7,602 nt of DNA from QHBQ01 sp038230695 (lineage in GTDB: Bacteria > Chloroflexota > Chloroflexia > QHBQ01), in contig JBBRMT010000227.1 of the NCBI GenBank assembly GCA_038230695.1, forward strand, positions 1 to 7,602, read 5' to 3'. A program made the translations under genes and the position numbers. The notes under the pieces are model-generated. The model was not told the origin of the DNA and ran no database searches. It saw nothing but the letters and a program-made list of their open reading frames with translations. Positions 1 to 5,645 of this stretch are shown piece after piece (position 1 is the stretch's first letter; each line of letters starts with the position of its first letter).

Positions 1-489
1 CAAACCGAATTGGCGCAGCTAGTGGTTACGCCCACTTCGCTGTTCGTCGCCTTGCACGAGGTGGGCAACCCCGGCAACCTTGGTACTATTATCCGCAATG
101 TAGATGCGGTAGGCGGCAGCGGCATCATCCTGCTGGGCGAGTCCACCGACCCTTATCACCCCACTGCGGTGAAAGCCAGCATGGGGACGTTGTTCACCGT
201 GCCGACCGTGGCGCTGGACGATAGCGCGGCGTTGCTGGCCTGGTGCCAGGCACAGGGTGTCAGCGTTTATACCACCTCTGATCGGGCAGACACACTATAC
301 TGGGCGGTGCGTTACCAACTACCCGCCCTCTTGCTATTCGGCAGTGAGGGCGAAGGATTGGATGCCGCTCTACTGCAAGCGGGCCAGGCTGTGCGTATCC
401 CCATGTCTGGCAGCGCCGACTCGCTCAACCTCTCCGTTGCCACCGCCGTGCTGCTCTACGAGGTCAAGCGGCAACAAGAGACAACTTGA
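1..489 (+). CDS. TrmH/SpoU-family RNA 2'-O-methyltransferase, 5' end missing
   Basis: The reading frame is open from base 1, so the start and the N-terminal part lie outside the window; about 162 residues remain, ending at TGA 487-489. What is left is a SPOUT (knotted) methyltransferase domain with all three family motifs: GNPGNLGTIIRN (about bases 64-99), LLFGSEGEGL (about 331-360) and IPMSGSADSLNLSVATAVLL (about 397-456). In this family these motifs form the knot that binds S-adenosylmethionine, and the Arg of motif 1 and Asn of motif 3 act in 2'-O-ribose methylation of tRNA or rRNA. Which RNA is modified cannot be told without the N-terminal substrate-binding part. The next gene starts inside this stop codon, so the two are probably co-transcribed and translationally coupled. 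Family is certain; the exact subfamily is not. Confidence 0.93.
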   Translation, partial: QTELAQLVVTPTSLFVALHEVGNPGNLGTIIRNVDAVGGSGIILLGESTDPYHPTAVKASMGTLFTVPTVALDDSAALLAWCQAQGVSVYTTSDRADTLYWAVRYQLPALLLFGSEGEGLDAALLQAGQAVRIPMSGSADSLNLSVATAVLLYEVKRQQETT

Positions 490-1547
490 TGAAAATAGTT
501 ATCCTCGGCCTATCCATAACCTCATCGTGGGGCAATGGTCACGCCACCACCTGGCGCGGGCTGGTGCGCGGACTGACCGCGAGGGGGCATGACGTTCTGT
601 TCCTGGAGCGCGACGTACCCTGGTACGCCGCCAACCGAGATTTGTCCCATCCGCCATATGGTCGCACCGAACTATATGCTAGCCTGGAGCAGCTTAAACA
701 CGACTTTGACGGCGAGGTGCGCGATGCGGATGCCGTAATCGTCGGCTCTTATGTGCCAGATGGGGTAGCGGTAGGCGAATGGGTCACGCAAACTGCCACT
801 CGGCGCACCGCCTTCTACGATATTGACACGCCAGTGACTTTGGCGAAGCTGGCGCGGGGCGATTGCGAATACATATCGCTAGAGTTGATCCCCCGCTATG
901 ATTTGTATCTATCCTTCACTGGTGGGCCTACCCTGACGCGGCTAGAACAGCAGTATGGCTCCCCTGCTGCCCGCGCACTTTATTGCTCTTTTGACCCCGA
1001 ACTATATTATCCTGAGCGTGAAGAACTGGCCTACGACCTCGGCTATATGGGTACATACAGCGATGATCGCCAACCGCCGCTGGAGCGATTGTTGCTTGAG
1101 CCAGCGCGGCAGTGGGCGGCGGGCCGCTTCGTGGTCGTCGGGCCGCAGTATCCCGCCCGCATCGCATGGCCGCCCAATGTGGCCCGCATCGAACACCTGC
1201 CTCCTACGCAGCATCGCGCCTTCTACAATAGCCAACTCTTCACCCTGAACATCACCCGTGCCGACATGATCAGTGCCGGATGGTCGCCCAGCGTGCGGCT
1301 GTTCGAGGCCGCCGCCTGCGCTGTGCCAATTATAAGCGATTGGTGGGAAGGGTTGGACACCTTGTTCGTGACTGATCGCGAGGTATTGATCGCCAATACC
1401 GCCGCCGACACGCTGCGCTATCTACGCGAGTTGAGCGTGGATGAACGCCGCGCTATCGGTGAACGCGCCCGCGTCCGCGTGCTGGCCGCACACACTGCCG
1501 CGCACCGAGCGGCGCAACTCGAAGATTATTTGCGGGCAGAACATTGA
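489..1547 (+). CDS. CgeB-like glycosyltransferase (GT-B, glycosyl transferase family 1-like)
   Basis: The protein has 352 residues from ATG 489, which overlaps the upstream TGA by one base. A TTG at 486 is also in frame, but the ATG is the better choice; only a weak AGAG purine stretch precedes it, so translation probably depends on coupling to the upstream gene. The N-terminus (MKIVILGLSITSSWGNGHAT, then RGLVRGLTARGHDVLFLERD) is a Rossmann-like GT-B start with a Gly-rich loop. Near residues 266-285 the segment SPSVRLFEAAACAVPIISDW matches the nucleotide-sugar binding motif, with its conserved Glu, of the CgeB / 'Glyco_trans_1_2' C-terminal domain. No signal peptide or membrane segment is seen, so it is probably cytosolic. 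Donor and acceptor are unknown; a role in glycosylating a surface or secondary metabolite is possible but unproven. It is not obviously related in function to the RNA methyltransferase before it. Confidence 0.85.
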   Translation: MKIVILGLSITSSWGNGHATTWRGLVRGLTARGHDVLFLERDVPWYAANRDLSHPPYGRTELYASLEQLKHDFDGEVRDADAVIVGSYVPDGVAVGEWVTQTATRRTAFYDIDTPVTLAKLARGDCEYISLELIPRYDLYLSFTGGPTLTRLEQQYGSPAARALYCSFDPELYYPEREELAYDLGYMGTYSDDRQPPLERLLLEPARQWAAGRFVVVGPQYPARIAWPPNVARIEHLPPTQHRAFYNSQLFTLNITRADMISAGWSPSVRLFEAAACAVPIISDWWEGLDTLFVTDREVLIANTAADTLRYLRELSVDERRAIGERARVRVLAAHTAAHRAAQLEDYLRAEH

Positions 1548-1572
1548 CTAACACGCACAAATATGCTATATT
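1544..1572 (+). promoter_or_regulatory. Predicted sigma-70-type promoter for infC
   Basis: A -35 box TTGACT (1544-1549) and a -10 box TATATT (1567-1572) are separated by exactly 17 bases; each matches the consensus at five of six positions. Transcription would start near 1579-1580, giving a leader of about 108 bases before the infC start. The -35 box contains the stop codon (TGA 1545-1547) of the glycosyltransferase gene, so the two units are packed with no spare DNA. Confidence 0.75.
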
Positions 1573-1637
1573 ATATGGTGTAAATTGCACGCAACGCTTG
1601 GGCATAGCGCCTTTCCGCAAGATCGCCCCAGGCTACC

Positions 1638-1660
1638 CAATCTGCAATCTACAACCTACA
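1638..1660 (+). repeat. Degenerate heptamer tandem repeat in the infC leader
   Basis: Three consecutive 7-base units, CAATCTG, CAATCTA and CAACCTA, plus a partial CA, occupy 1638-1660. They lie 27 bases before the infC start codon. The same heptamer family, as CATTCTA, is found in the gltA leader at 2646-2666. Confidence 0.6.
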
Positions 1661-1673
1661 GTAAGAATAAGTG

Positions 1674-1690
1674 AGAGGAGCAATAACATC
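1674..1690 (+). promoter_or_regulatory. Ribosome binding site and AUC start codon of infC
   Basis: The purine run GAGAGGAG (1673-1680 contains it) is an excellent Shine-Dalgarno sequence. Seven bases later is ATC (1688-1690), in frame with a perfectly typical IF3 N-terminus (ARNLRINERIR). There is no ATG, GTG or TTG at this spot. AUU in Escherichia coli infC is the classic precedent: IF3 rejects such starts and so limits its own synthesis. The same feedback is inferred here. Confidence 0.85.
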
Positions 1691-2614
1691 GCCAGGAACC
1701 TACGCATCAACGAGCGTATCCGCGTCCGTGAAGTAAGAGTAATTGACGAGAACAACGAGCAACTGGGGGTAATGCCCACCCGCGACGCGCTGTCGCTGGC
1801 GCAGAGCCGCGGCCTTGATTTGGTCGAGGTTGCGCCCACCGCCCAGCCGCCAGTATGCCGTCTGCTTGATTATGGCAAGTTCCGCTACGACCAGGGCAAG
1901 CGCGAACGTGAGCAACGCAAGACCCAGAAAACCATCACCATCAAGGAACTACGCCTCTACCCCAAGATGAGCGCAAACGATCAGGAGACTCGTGTGAAGG
2001 CGGCTCGCCGCTTCCTCGAAGAGGGCCACAAGGTCAAGTTCGTGGTGCAGTTCAAGGGACGCGAGAACGCCCATACCGAGCTTGGCCGCGAGATGCTTAC
2101 CGCCATCAGCGAACTGCTGCGCGATGTGGGTACTCTGGAGCAAACCCCTCGCCTGGAGGGGCGCAATATGTCAATGATGGTGGTGCAACGCACCGACCAC
2201 GCCCGCACCACGCCCCGCCCACCCCGTGATGTCGCGCCTGATGCTGAAACGGGCAACCTGCCCGCCGCCGCCACCGCTGCGCTGGCCGCTGCTGCCGCTA
2301 ACAATGATGGCGCTAATGCCGCCGCCACTGCCCCGGCTACCCTTCCGCCGACCGCAACTGCCAGCAATGATGGCGCTACTACCACAGCGGTTGCAACTCC
2401 GCCAGAGGGGACACAATCCGCCCCTATCACGCCCAGCGTTGCTGAGGTTTCCACCATTGTTGTTGCTGCTCCTGTGCCTACGGTTGTTACCGATCCACCT
2501 GTATCTGCGCCTGCCACCCCTGACTCGACTGCGGCCAACCCCCCACCCAAGCCAACCCGCCGCCGCGCCAGCTCGAACAGCAGCGAGACCAGTTCCTTAG
2601 CGCTATCAGGGTGA
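1688..2614 (+). CDS. infC: Translation initiation factor IF3 with long Ala/Pro/Thr-rich C-terminal tail
   Basis: IF3 binds the 30S subunit, keeps it apart from 50S and checks the start codon and initiator tRNA. From the AUC start at 1688 the protein has 308 residues. Residues 3-70 form the IF3 N-domain (RNLRINERIR, then the L-V-E-V-A-P and DYGKFRY motifs), a basic linker KREREQRKTQK follows, and residues 82-168 form the C-domain (IKELRLYP, HKVKFVVQFKGRE, LEGRNMSMMV). That already equals a normal IF3 of about 170-180 residues. The last roughly 136 residues are low-complexity, rich in Ala, Pro, Thr and Val, with a Lys/Arg-rich patch (PKPTRRRASS) near the end, and match no fold I know. An in-frame TTG at 1544 would add 48 residues, but these do not look like IF3 and lie across the promoter. 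The usual partners rpmI and rplT do not follow; gltA does. Confidence 0.96.
   Translation: MARNLRINERIRVREVRVIDENNEQLGVMPTRDALSLAQSRGLDLVEVAPTAQPPVCRLLDYGKFRYDQGKREREQRKTQKTITIKELRLYPKMSANDQETRVKAARRFLEEGHKVKFVVQFKGRENAHTELGREMLTAISELLRDVGTLEQTPRLEGRNMSMMVVQRTDHARTTPRPPRDVAPDAETGNLPAAATAALAAAAANNDGANAAATAPATLPPTATASNDGATTTAVATPPEGTQSAPITPSVAEVSTIVVAAPVPTVVTDPPVSAPATPDSTAANPPPKPTRRRASSNSSETSSLALSG
2302..2378 (+). repeat. Internal direct repeat in the infC tail
   Basis: The 14-mer CAATGATGGCGCTA occurs at 2302-2315 and again at 2365-2378, a spacing of 63 bases or 21 codons. It encodes NDGAN / NDGAT at the start of two loosely similar 21-residue segments. This suggests that part of the low-complexity tail grew by in-frame duplication. 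Confidence 0.6.
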
Positions 2615-2645
2615 GCGCAAGCCGCCTTAATAACGTAAATATCTA

Positions 2646-2666
2646 CATTCTACATTCTACATTCTA
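2646..2666 (+). repeat. Heptamer tandem repeat (CATTCTA)x3 in the gltA leader
   Basis: Three perfect CATTCTA units fill 2646-2666, preceded by a related ATATCTA (2639-2645) and followed by CAACTCC. The array is 30 bases before the gltA start codon. Its unit differs by one base from the CAATCTA unit in the infC leader. Confidence 0.85.
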
Positions 2667-2680
2667 CAACTCCAACAAGA

Positions 2681-2699
2681 AGGGGGAATCAACAACGTG
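2681..2699 (+). promoter_or_regulatory. Ribosome binding site and GTG start of gltA
   Basis: AGGGGGA (2681-2687) is a strong Shine-Dalgarno sequence placed nine bases before GTG 2697-2699. It fixes the start at the GTG; no in-frame ATG is close. I see no convincing promoter in the 82 bases between infC and gltA, so gltA may be read from the infC promoter. Confidence 0.8.
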
Positions 2700-3845
2700 G
2701 TTGAAACCTTGACTGAGAAGAAAGCCGCACCCGCCGGGCTAGAAGACGTGGTGGCAGGCAGCACCGCAATTAGCACCATCTTCGAGAAGCAGGCCATGCT
2801 CATCTATCGCGGCTACACCATTGATGATCTTGCCGCCAACGCCAATTTCGAGGAGATTATCTACCTGTTGTGGCACGGCAAGCTGCCCAACCAGCAGCAG
2901 TACGATCACCTGGTTGGCGAGCTGGCTGCCCACCGCGAAGCGCCTGCGCCAGTGCTAGAGCAGATGGCTAGCTGGCCGAAAGGCGCGAACTCCATGGACG
3001 CGCTACGCACCGCTGTCTCCCTGCTGGGTCTATACGACCCCGATGCAGGCAGCAACGATCATGAGGCCAATCTGCGAAAGGCTGTACGCATCACCGCGCA
3101 GGTGCCAACCCTGGTAGCCGCCTATGACCGCATCGCCAAAGGCAAGCAGCCGATTGCCCCAAGTAAGGATCTTAACGCCGCCGCTAATTTCCTCTATATG
3201 CTCGATGGCGAAACGCCCAACGAATTGCGGTCTAAAGTAATGGATACCGCCTTCGTGCTGCACGCCGACCACGAACTGAATGCCTCGGCCTTTGCCTGCC
3301 GCGTCACCGTCTCCACCCTATCCGACCTGCACTCCGCCATCGTAACCGCCATCGGCACGCTGAAAGGGCCGCTGCATGGGGGCGCGAACCAGGAAGTGAT
3401 GAAGATGCTGGAAGCGATTGGCGAACCCAACCTTGCCGACGAGTGGGTGACAAATGCGCTGGCAGGCAAAGGTGCGCGGGTGATGGGCTTCGGCCACCGC
3501 GTTTACAAGCACGGCGACCCCCGCGCTTTCATCCTCAAAAAGATGTCTCAGCAGCTAGGCCAACAGACCGGCGACACCCGCTGGTACGAGATCAGCGCAA
3601 AGGTAGAGCAGGCGATGGCCGACAAGAAGGGCATCTATCCCAACGTGGACTTCTACTCCGCCAGCACCTACCACAACCTGGGCCTGGAAACCGAACTTTT
3701 CATCCCCATCTTTGCGTGCAGCCGCGTGGTTGGTTGGATTGCCCACGCGCTGGAGCAATACGCCGACAACCGCATCATCCGCCCCCGCGCCGAGTGGATA
3801 GGCGAGAGCGATCTGCACTACCTGCCAATCGCGGAGCGCAAGTAA
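2697..3845 (+). CDS. gltA: Citrate synthase (short, Gram-positive-type)
   Basis: The enzyme condenses acetyl-CoA with oxaloacetate to citrate, the entry step of the TCA cycle, in the cytosol. The 382-residue length fits the dimeric short form. Key sites are all visible: HADHELNAS (His189, His192), GPLHGGAN (catalytic His227), the signature GFGHRVYKHGDPRA (His267, Arg268) and the catalytic Asp318 in NVDFYS, followed by the C-terminal arginine cluster R-P-R-A-E-W (Arg362, Arg364) that helps bind substrate. The N-terminus LIYRGYTIDDLA is also typical. 2-Methylcitrate synthase has the same fold and motifs; no prpB or prpD gene is next to it, so citrate synthase is preferred. The gene ends at TAA 3843-3845 and faces the response regulator gene across a gap full of palindromes. 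Confidence 0.95.
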   Translation: MVETLTEKKAAPAGLEDVVAGSTAISTIFEKQAMLIYRGYTIDDLAANANFEEIIYLLWHGKLPNQQQYDHLVGELAAHREAPAPVLEQMASWPKGANSMDALRTAVSLLGLYDPDAGSNDHEANLRKAVRITAQVPTLVAAYDRIAKGKQPIAPSKDLNAAANFLYMLDGETPNELRSKVMDTAFVLHADHELNASAFACRVTVSTLSDLHSAIVTAIGTLKGPLHGGANQEVMKMLEAIGEPNLADEWVTNALAGKGARVMGFGHRVYKHGDPRAFILKKMSQQLGQQTGDTRWYEISAKVEQAMADKKGIYPNVDFYSASTYHNLGLETELFIPIFACSRVVGWIAHALEQYADNRIIRPRAEWIGESDLHYLPIAERK

Positions 3846-3867
3846 TAACCCATTTGCCGAGGCGATG

Positions 3868-3881
3868 CTACAGTTCTGTAG
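3868..3881 (+). repeat. Small inverted repeat CTACAG-TT-CTGTAG
   Basis: Two six-base arms, CTACAG and CTGTAG, flank a TT. It directly abuts, and overlaps by a few bases, the 26-base repeat at 3878-3903. It may be part of the same element or simply extend its secondary structure. Confidence 0.5.
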
Positions 3882-3903
3882 GGGCGAACCGTTGTTCGCC
3901 CTG
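3878..3903 (+). repeat. Dispersed palindromic repeat, copy 1 (REP-like)
   Basis: This 26-base sequence occurs again, identical, in reverse complement at 6730-6755. Its core is a hairpin: GGGCGAAC (3882-3889), loop CGTT, GTTCGCCC (3894-3901), with a further G-T pair outside. It starts 32 bases after the gltA stop codon. It resembles the intergenic palindromes scattered in many bacterial genomes (REP/BIME-like). No T-run follows, so it is a doubtful terminator by itself. Confidence 0.85.
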
Positions 3904-3972
3904 GCTCAATCTATAGACAAACCCATAGTGCATTGCCATAATACCAATCAGCCGAGGATAAAGAATACGGTA

Positions 3973-4020
3973 AAAGTGTCTGCAAATGGCGAACCGCGGT
4001 TCGCCATTTGCAGACACTTT
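3973..4020. terminator. Perfect 48-base palindrome between convergent genes; likely bidirectional terminator
   Basis: The 24-base arms (3973-3996 and 3997-4020) are exact reverse complements with no spacer; the centre is CCGCGG. As RNA it would form a stem of about 22 base pairs on either strand. It lies 127 bases after gltA and 15 bases after the response regulator stop codon. The - strand exit has a short TTTT and the + strand exit TTTA, both weak U-tracts. The core GGCGAACCG...GGTTCGCC is shared with the 26-base repeat, so it may be a variant of that family put to use as a terminator. Confidence 0.75.
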
Positions 4021-4035
4021 ATGTTTGATACTTCC

Positions 4036-4755
4036 TTATTTGCCGCTGCCATTCAGCCGATACCCTACTCCGCGCACTGTTTCCAGCAAGTGGGGATCGG
4101 AGGGGTCAACCTCAATCTTTTCGCGCAGCCAGCGCACATGGACATCCACAGTGCGGCTATCGCCCACATACTCATAGCCCCATACCTTGTCCAGCAACTG
4201 CTCGCGGGAAAAAACCTGGCCCTGGTTGAGCATCAGGAAGGCTAGCAACTCGAACTCGCGCGGTTTAAGGTTGAGTTCCACTCCGTCACGGCTAGCGCGA
4301 TGCTGGTTCATATCGAGGAGCAGGTTGGCAACCCGCAGGATGCTGCCCTTTGGGCTGGTCGGTTCACTCTCGATTAGAGTGCGAGTACGAGCGACTTCGT
4401 TGCGGCGTAGCAATGCCTTAACCCGCGCTAGCAGTTCGCGCAGGCTGAAAGGTTTGGTCACGTAATCGTCCGCCCCCAGTTCAAGGCCCAGCACCTTGTC
4501 TATCTCTTCGTCGCGGGCGGTAAGCATGATGATCGGCACATCGCTCTCGCGGCGTAGCAGGCGGCAAACCTCGATGCCGTCCAACCCTGGCAGCATCAGG
4601 TCCAGCAGGATCAGGTTGGGTTGGGCCGTTCGCGCCGTCTGCAACGCCTCCAACCCATCCTCGGCGGTACGCACATTGTAGCCAGCCTTGACCAGATTGT
4701 ATTTCAGCGTATCCAGCAGTGTCGGCTCATCGTCAACTATCAGGATTGTCTCCAT
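4036..4755 (-). CDS. OmpR/PhoB-family two-component response regulator
   Basis: The 239-residue protein starts at ATG 4755-4753, five bases after a strong AGGAG site. The receiver domain (about residues 1-118) has the full active site: acidic pair Asp8-Asp9 in VDDE, phosphoacceptor Asp52 in LLDLMLPG, Thr79 in LTAR and Lys101 in TKPFS. The C-terminal domain (about 140-236) is an OmpR-type winged helix, with LKPREFELLAFLMLNQGQVF, REQLLDKVWGYEY, RTVDVHVRWLREKIE and the terminal RGVGYRL hairpin. It should bind DNA as a phosphorylated dimer. Target genes and signal are unknown. It follows the thioredoxin-fold gene by 11 bases and is probably in the same transcript. No histidine kinase gene is visible on either side, so it is an orphan within this window; the kinase may be elsewhere. 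Confidence 0.95.
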   Translation of the reverse strand: METILIVDDEPTLLDTLKYNLVKAGYNVRTAEDGLEALQTARTAQPNLILLDLMLPGLDGIEVCRLLRRESDVPIIMLTARDEEIDKVLGLELGADDYVTKPFSLRELLARVKALLRRNEVARTRTLIESEPTSPKGSILRVANLLLDMNQHRASRDGVELNLKPREFELLAFLMLNQGQVFSREQLLDKVWGYEYVGDSRTVDVHVRWLREKIEVDPSDPHLLETVRGVGYRLNGSGK

Positions 4756-4766
4756 GCTTTCTCCTT

Positions 4767-5351
4767 TTACGCCGTTAGCAGTTGGCGCAGGTCGGCTAGC
4801 AGCATCCCGTTTATCTCGTGGCGATGGCTGGCGCGGAACTCGCGGCGGTATGCGCCATAGGCGGCGTTCTGCTCATCAGTGCGTTGGTCACGGTCTATTG
4901 AATAGTCGGGGTGGGCTGCCAGGAACTCCTCCCCAGCCATCCGCAGCATATTGGTCACGGCAGCGGGGCGTTCGATGAAGTGTCCAAGCTCCCGCATCTG
5001 CGCGTCAAAGAAGATGAGTACCGGAATGGCACGGTAAGCGCCATCTTGCAAATAGGCATCGGCAATGTCGAGGTTCTGGTCGCGCAGCAATACGCGCAGC
5101 TTGAGTGTATCTTCGCCCAGCGCGTCGGCCAATTTTGCCATTACCGGCAGCGCGGCAAGCACATCGGGACACCAATCCTCCACCAGCGCCAGTATCTGCA
5201 GCGGACCCCGCGCTCGGAAGAAGGCAAGGTCGGCCTCGTCAATCTTGGTTTGCTGGTAGTTTGCAATAAAAGTCTCCTGGTTTTCCTGCATCTGGTCTAC
5301 GAACTGCGCCGTGGTCATGGCCGCCTCGAAGCGGGCCTCGTCCATATCCAT
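4767..5351 (-). CDS. Thioredoxin-fold protein with single-Cys WCPD motif (Thioredoxin_9-like)
   Basis: The 194-residue protein has a predicted thioredoxin core at about residues 45-125: strand LQILALVEDW, then Trp60-Cys61-Pro62-Asp63, a helix VLAALPVMAKLA, and strand AIPVLIFFD containing the cis-proline candidate Pro110. Cys61 is the only cysteine, so the classical CxxC disulfide chemistry is absent. The E/V-E-D-W-C-x-D-x-x-x-x-x-P pattern is typical of the Thioredoxin_9 group in my recollection, whose role is poorly known. No signal peptide is visible, so it is probably cytosolic. The start at ATG 5351 is likely, although the AGAAGGG site lies about 12 bases upstream; ATG 5345 is also possible. 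The stop codon overlaps the ribosome binding region of the response regulator gene. Confidence 0.8.
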   Translation of the reverse strand: MDMDEARFEAAMTTAQFVDQMQENQETFIANYQQTKIDEADLAFFRARGPLQILALVEDWCPDVLAALPVMAKLADALGEDTLKLRVLLRDQNLDIADAYLQDGAYRAIPVLIFFDAQMRELGHFIERPAAVTNMLRMAGEEFLAAHPDYSIDRDQRTDEQNAAYGAYRREFRASHRHEINGMLLADLRQLLTA

Positions 5352-5407
5352 GTTCTATATGCCCTTCTATCCTGATCTATGGTCCGATTTGTTTAAGCTA
5401 TGAACAT

Positions 5408-5437
5408 ATTATACTGGCTGGCACGAGGATATAGCAA
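5408..5437 (-). promoter_or_regulatory. Predicted promoter for the thioredoxin-fold / response regulator operon
   Basis: Read on the - strand, a perfect -10 box TATAAT (5413-5408) is preceded, 18 bases upstream, by TTGCTA (5437-5432), a 4-of-6 match to the -35 consensus. Transcription would start near 5401, giving a leader of about 50 bases. A strong terminator lies just upstream at 5497-5516, which fits an independent transcription unit. Confidence 0.6.
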
Positions 5438-5493
5438 GCAGCAAGAAGCACAGGCACTGCCAACTTTGCGACGAGCGCAGCAGGTAAAAGCAA

Positions 5494-5633
5494 AAGCCCC
5501 CAACGAAGGTTGGGGGAGAATCTTGCCTAACTCAATGTTTATCATAAGCGGGTCGTTTCTGGCATCAAGGGTTAACGACTGCGATAAACATGGTGGTAAC
5601 TTCGAGATTTCTCCACAACCCCCTTCGGGGCTT
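5494..5633. other. 140-base foldable element with terminal inverted repeats (MITE-like or structured RNA)
   Basis: The two ends pair: AAGCCCC (5494-5500) with GGGGCTT (5627-5633), GAAGG (5505-5509) with CCTTC (5622-5626), GGAGAA (5515-5520) with TTCTCC (5609-5614) and TCTTG (5521-5525) with CGAGA (5603-5607), interrupted by small bulges. Inside, ATGTTTATC (5535-5543) pairs with GATAAACAT (5583-5591), and GTCGTT (5552-5557) with AACGAC (5574-5579). The whole stretch can thus fold into one long imperfect hairpin with nested symmetric arms. It begins 12 bases after the methyltransferase stop codon and includes the terminator at 5497-5516. It could be a miniature inverted-repeat element or a stable 3'-UTR RNA; the sequence alone cannot decide. 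No flanking direct repeat is evident. Confidence 0.6.
5497..5516 (-). terminator. Rho-independent terminator downstream of the methyltransferase gene
   Basis: On the - strand the arms CCCCCAAC and GTTGGGGG form an eight-base-pair GC-rich stem with a four-base loop CTTC. It is followed at once by C-TTTT-GC-TTTT (5496-5486). This is a classical terminator for transcripts reading leftward from the methyltransferase gene, 130 bases past its stop codon. It is also one end of the larger foldable element 5494-5633. Confidence 0.8.
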
Positions 5634-5645
5634 AGTTGATCAAGT

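Noticed and set aside
1544..1687. In-frame N-terminal extension of IF3 from TTG 1544
   Set aside because: The 48 extra residues do not resemble IF3, the stretch holds the promoter and heptamer array, and the strong ribosome site points to ATC 1688.
1981..2550. 189-residue open frame on the - strand opposite infC
   Set aside because: It is the mirror of the Ala/Pro/Thr-rich tail and gives a Val/Ala/Gly/Ser-rich sequence with no motif or ribosome site; IF3 on the + strand is certain.
2226..2600. 124-residue + strand frame rich in Pro and Leu inside infC
   Set aside because: Low-complexity shadow of the tail in another frame, with no recognisable domain.
3443..3916. 157-residue + strand frame overlapping the gltA 3' end
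   Set aside because: Arg/Pro/His-rich shadow of a well-supported citrate synthase frame.
3846..4035. CRISPR array or attachment site in the palindrome-rich gap
   Set aside because: There are only single palindromes, no regularly spaced direct repeats, and no integrase or tRNA gene nearby.
4911..5375. 154-residue + strand frame opposite the thioredoxin-fold gene
   Set aside because: The - strand frame has a coherent thioredoxin fold, a promoter and a downstream partner; the + strand frame shows no known motif.
5619..5630. Separate small hairpin CCCC-CTTC-GGGG as a terminator
   Set aside because: The stem has only four base pairs and no T-run; it is better explained as one arm of the 5494-5633 element.
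5400..5639. 79-residue + strand frame in the gap between the thioredoxin-fold and methyltransferase genes
   Set aside because: It has no ribosome site, runs across the terminator and the foldable element, and overlaps the - strand promoter.
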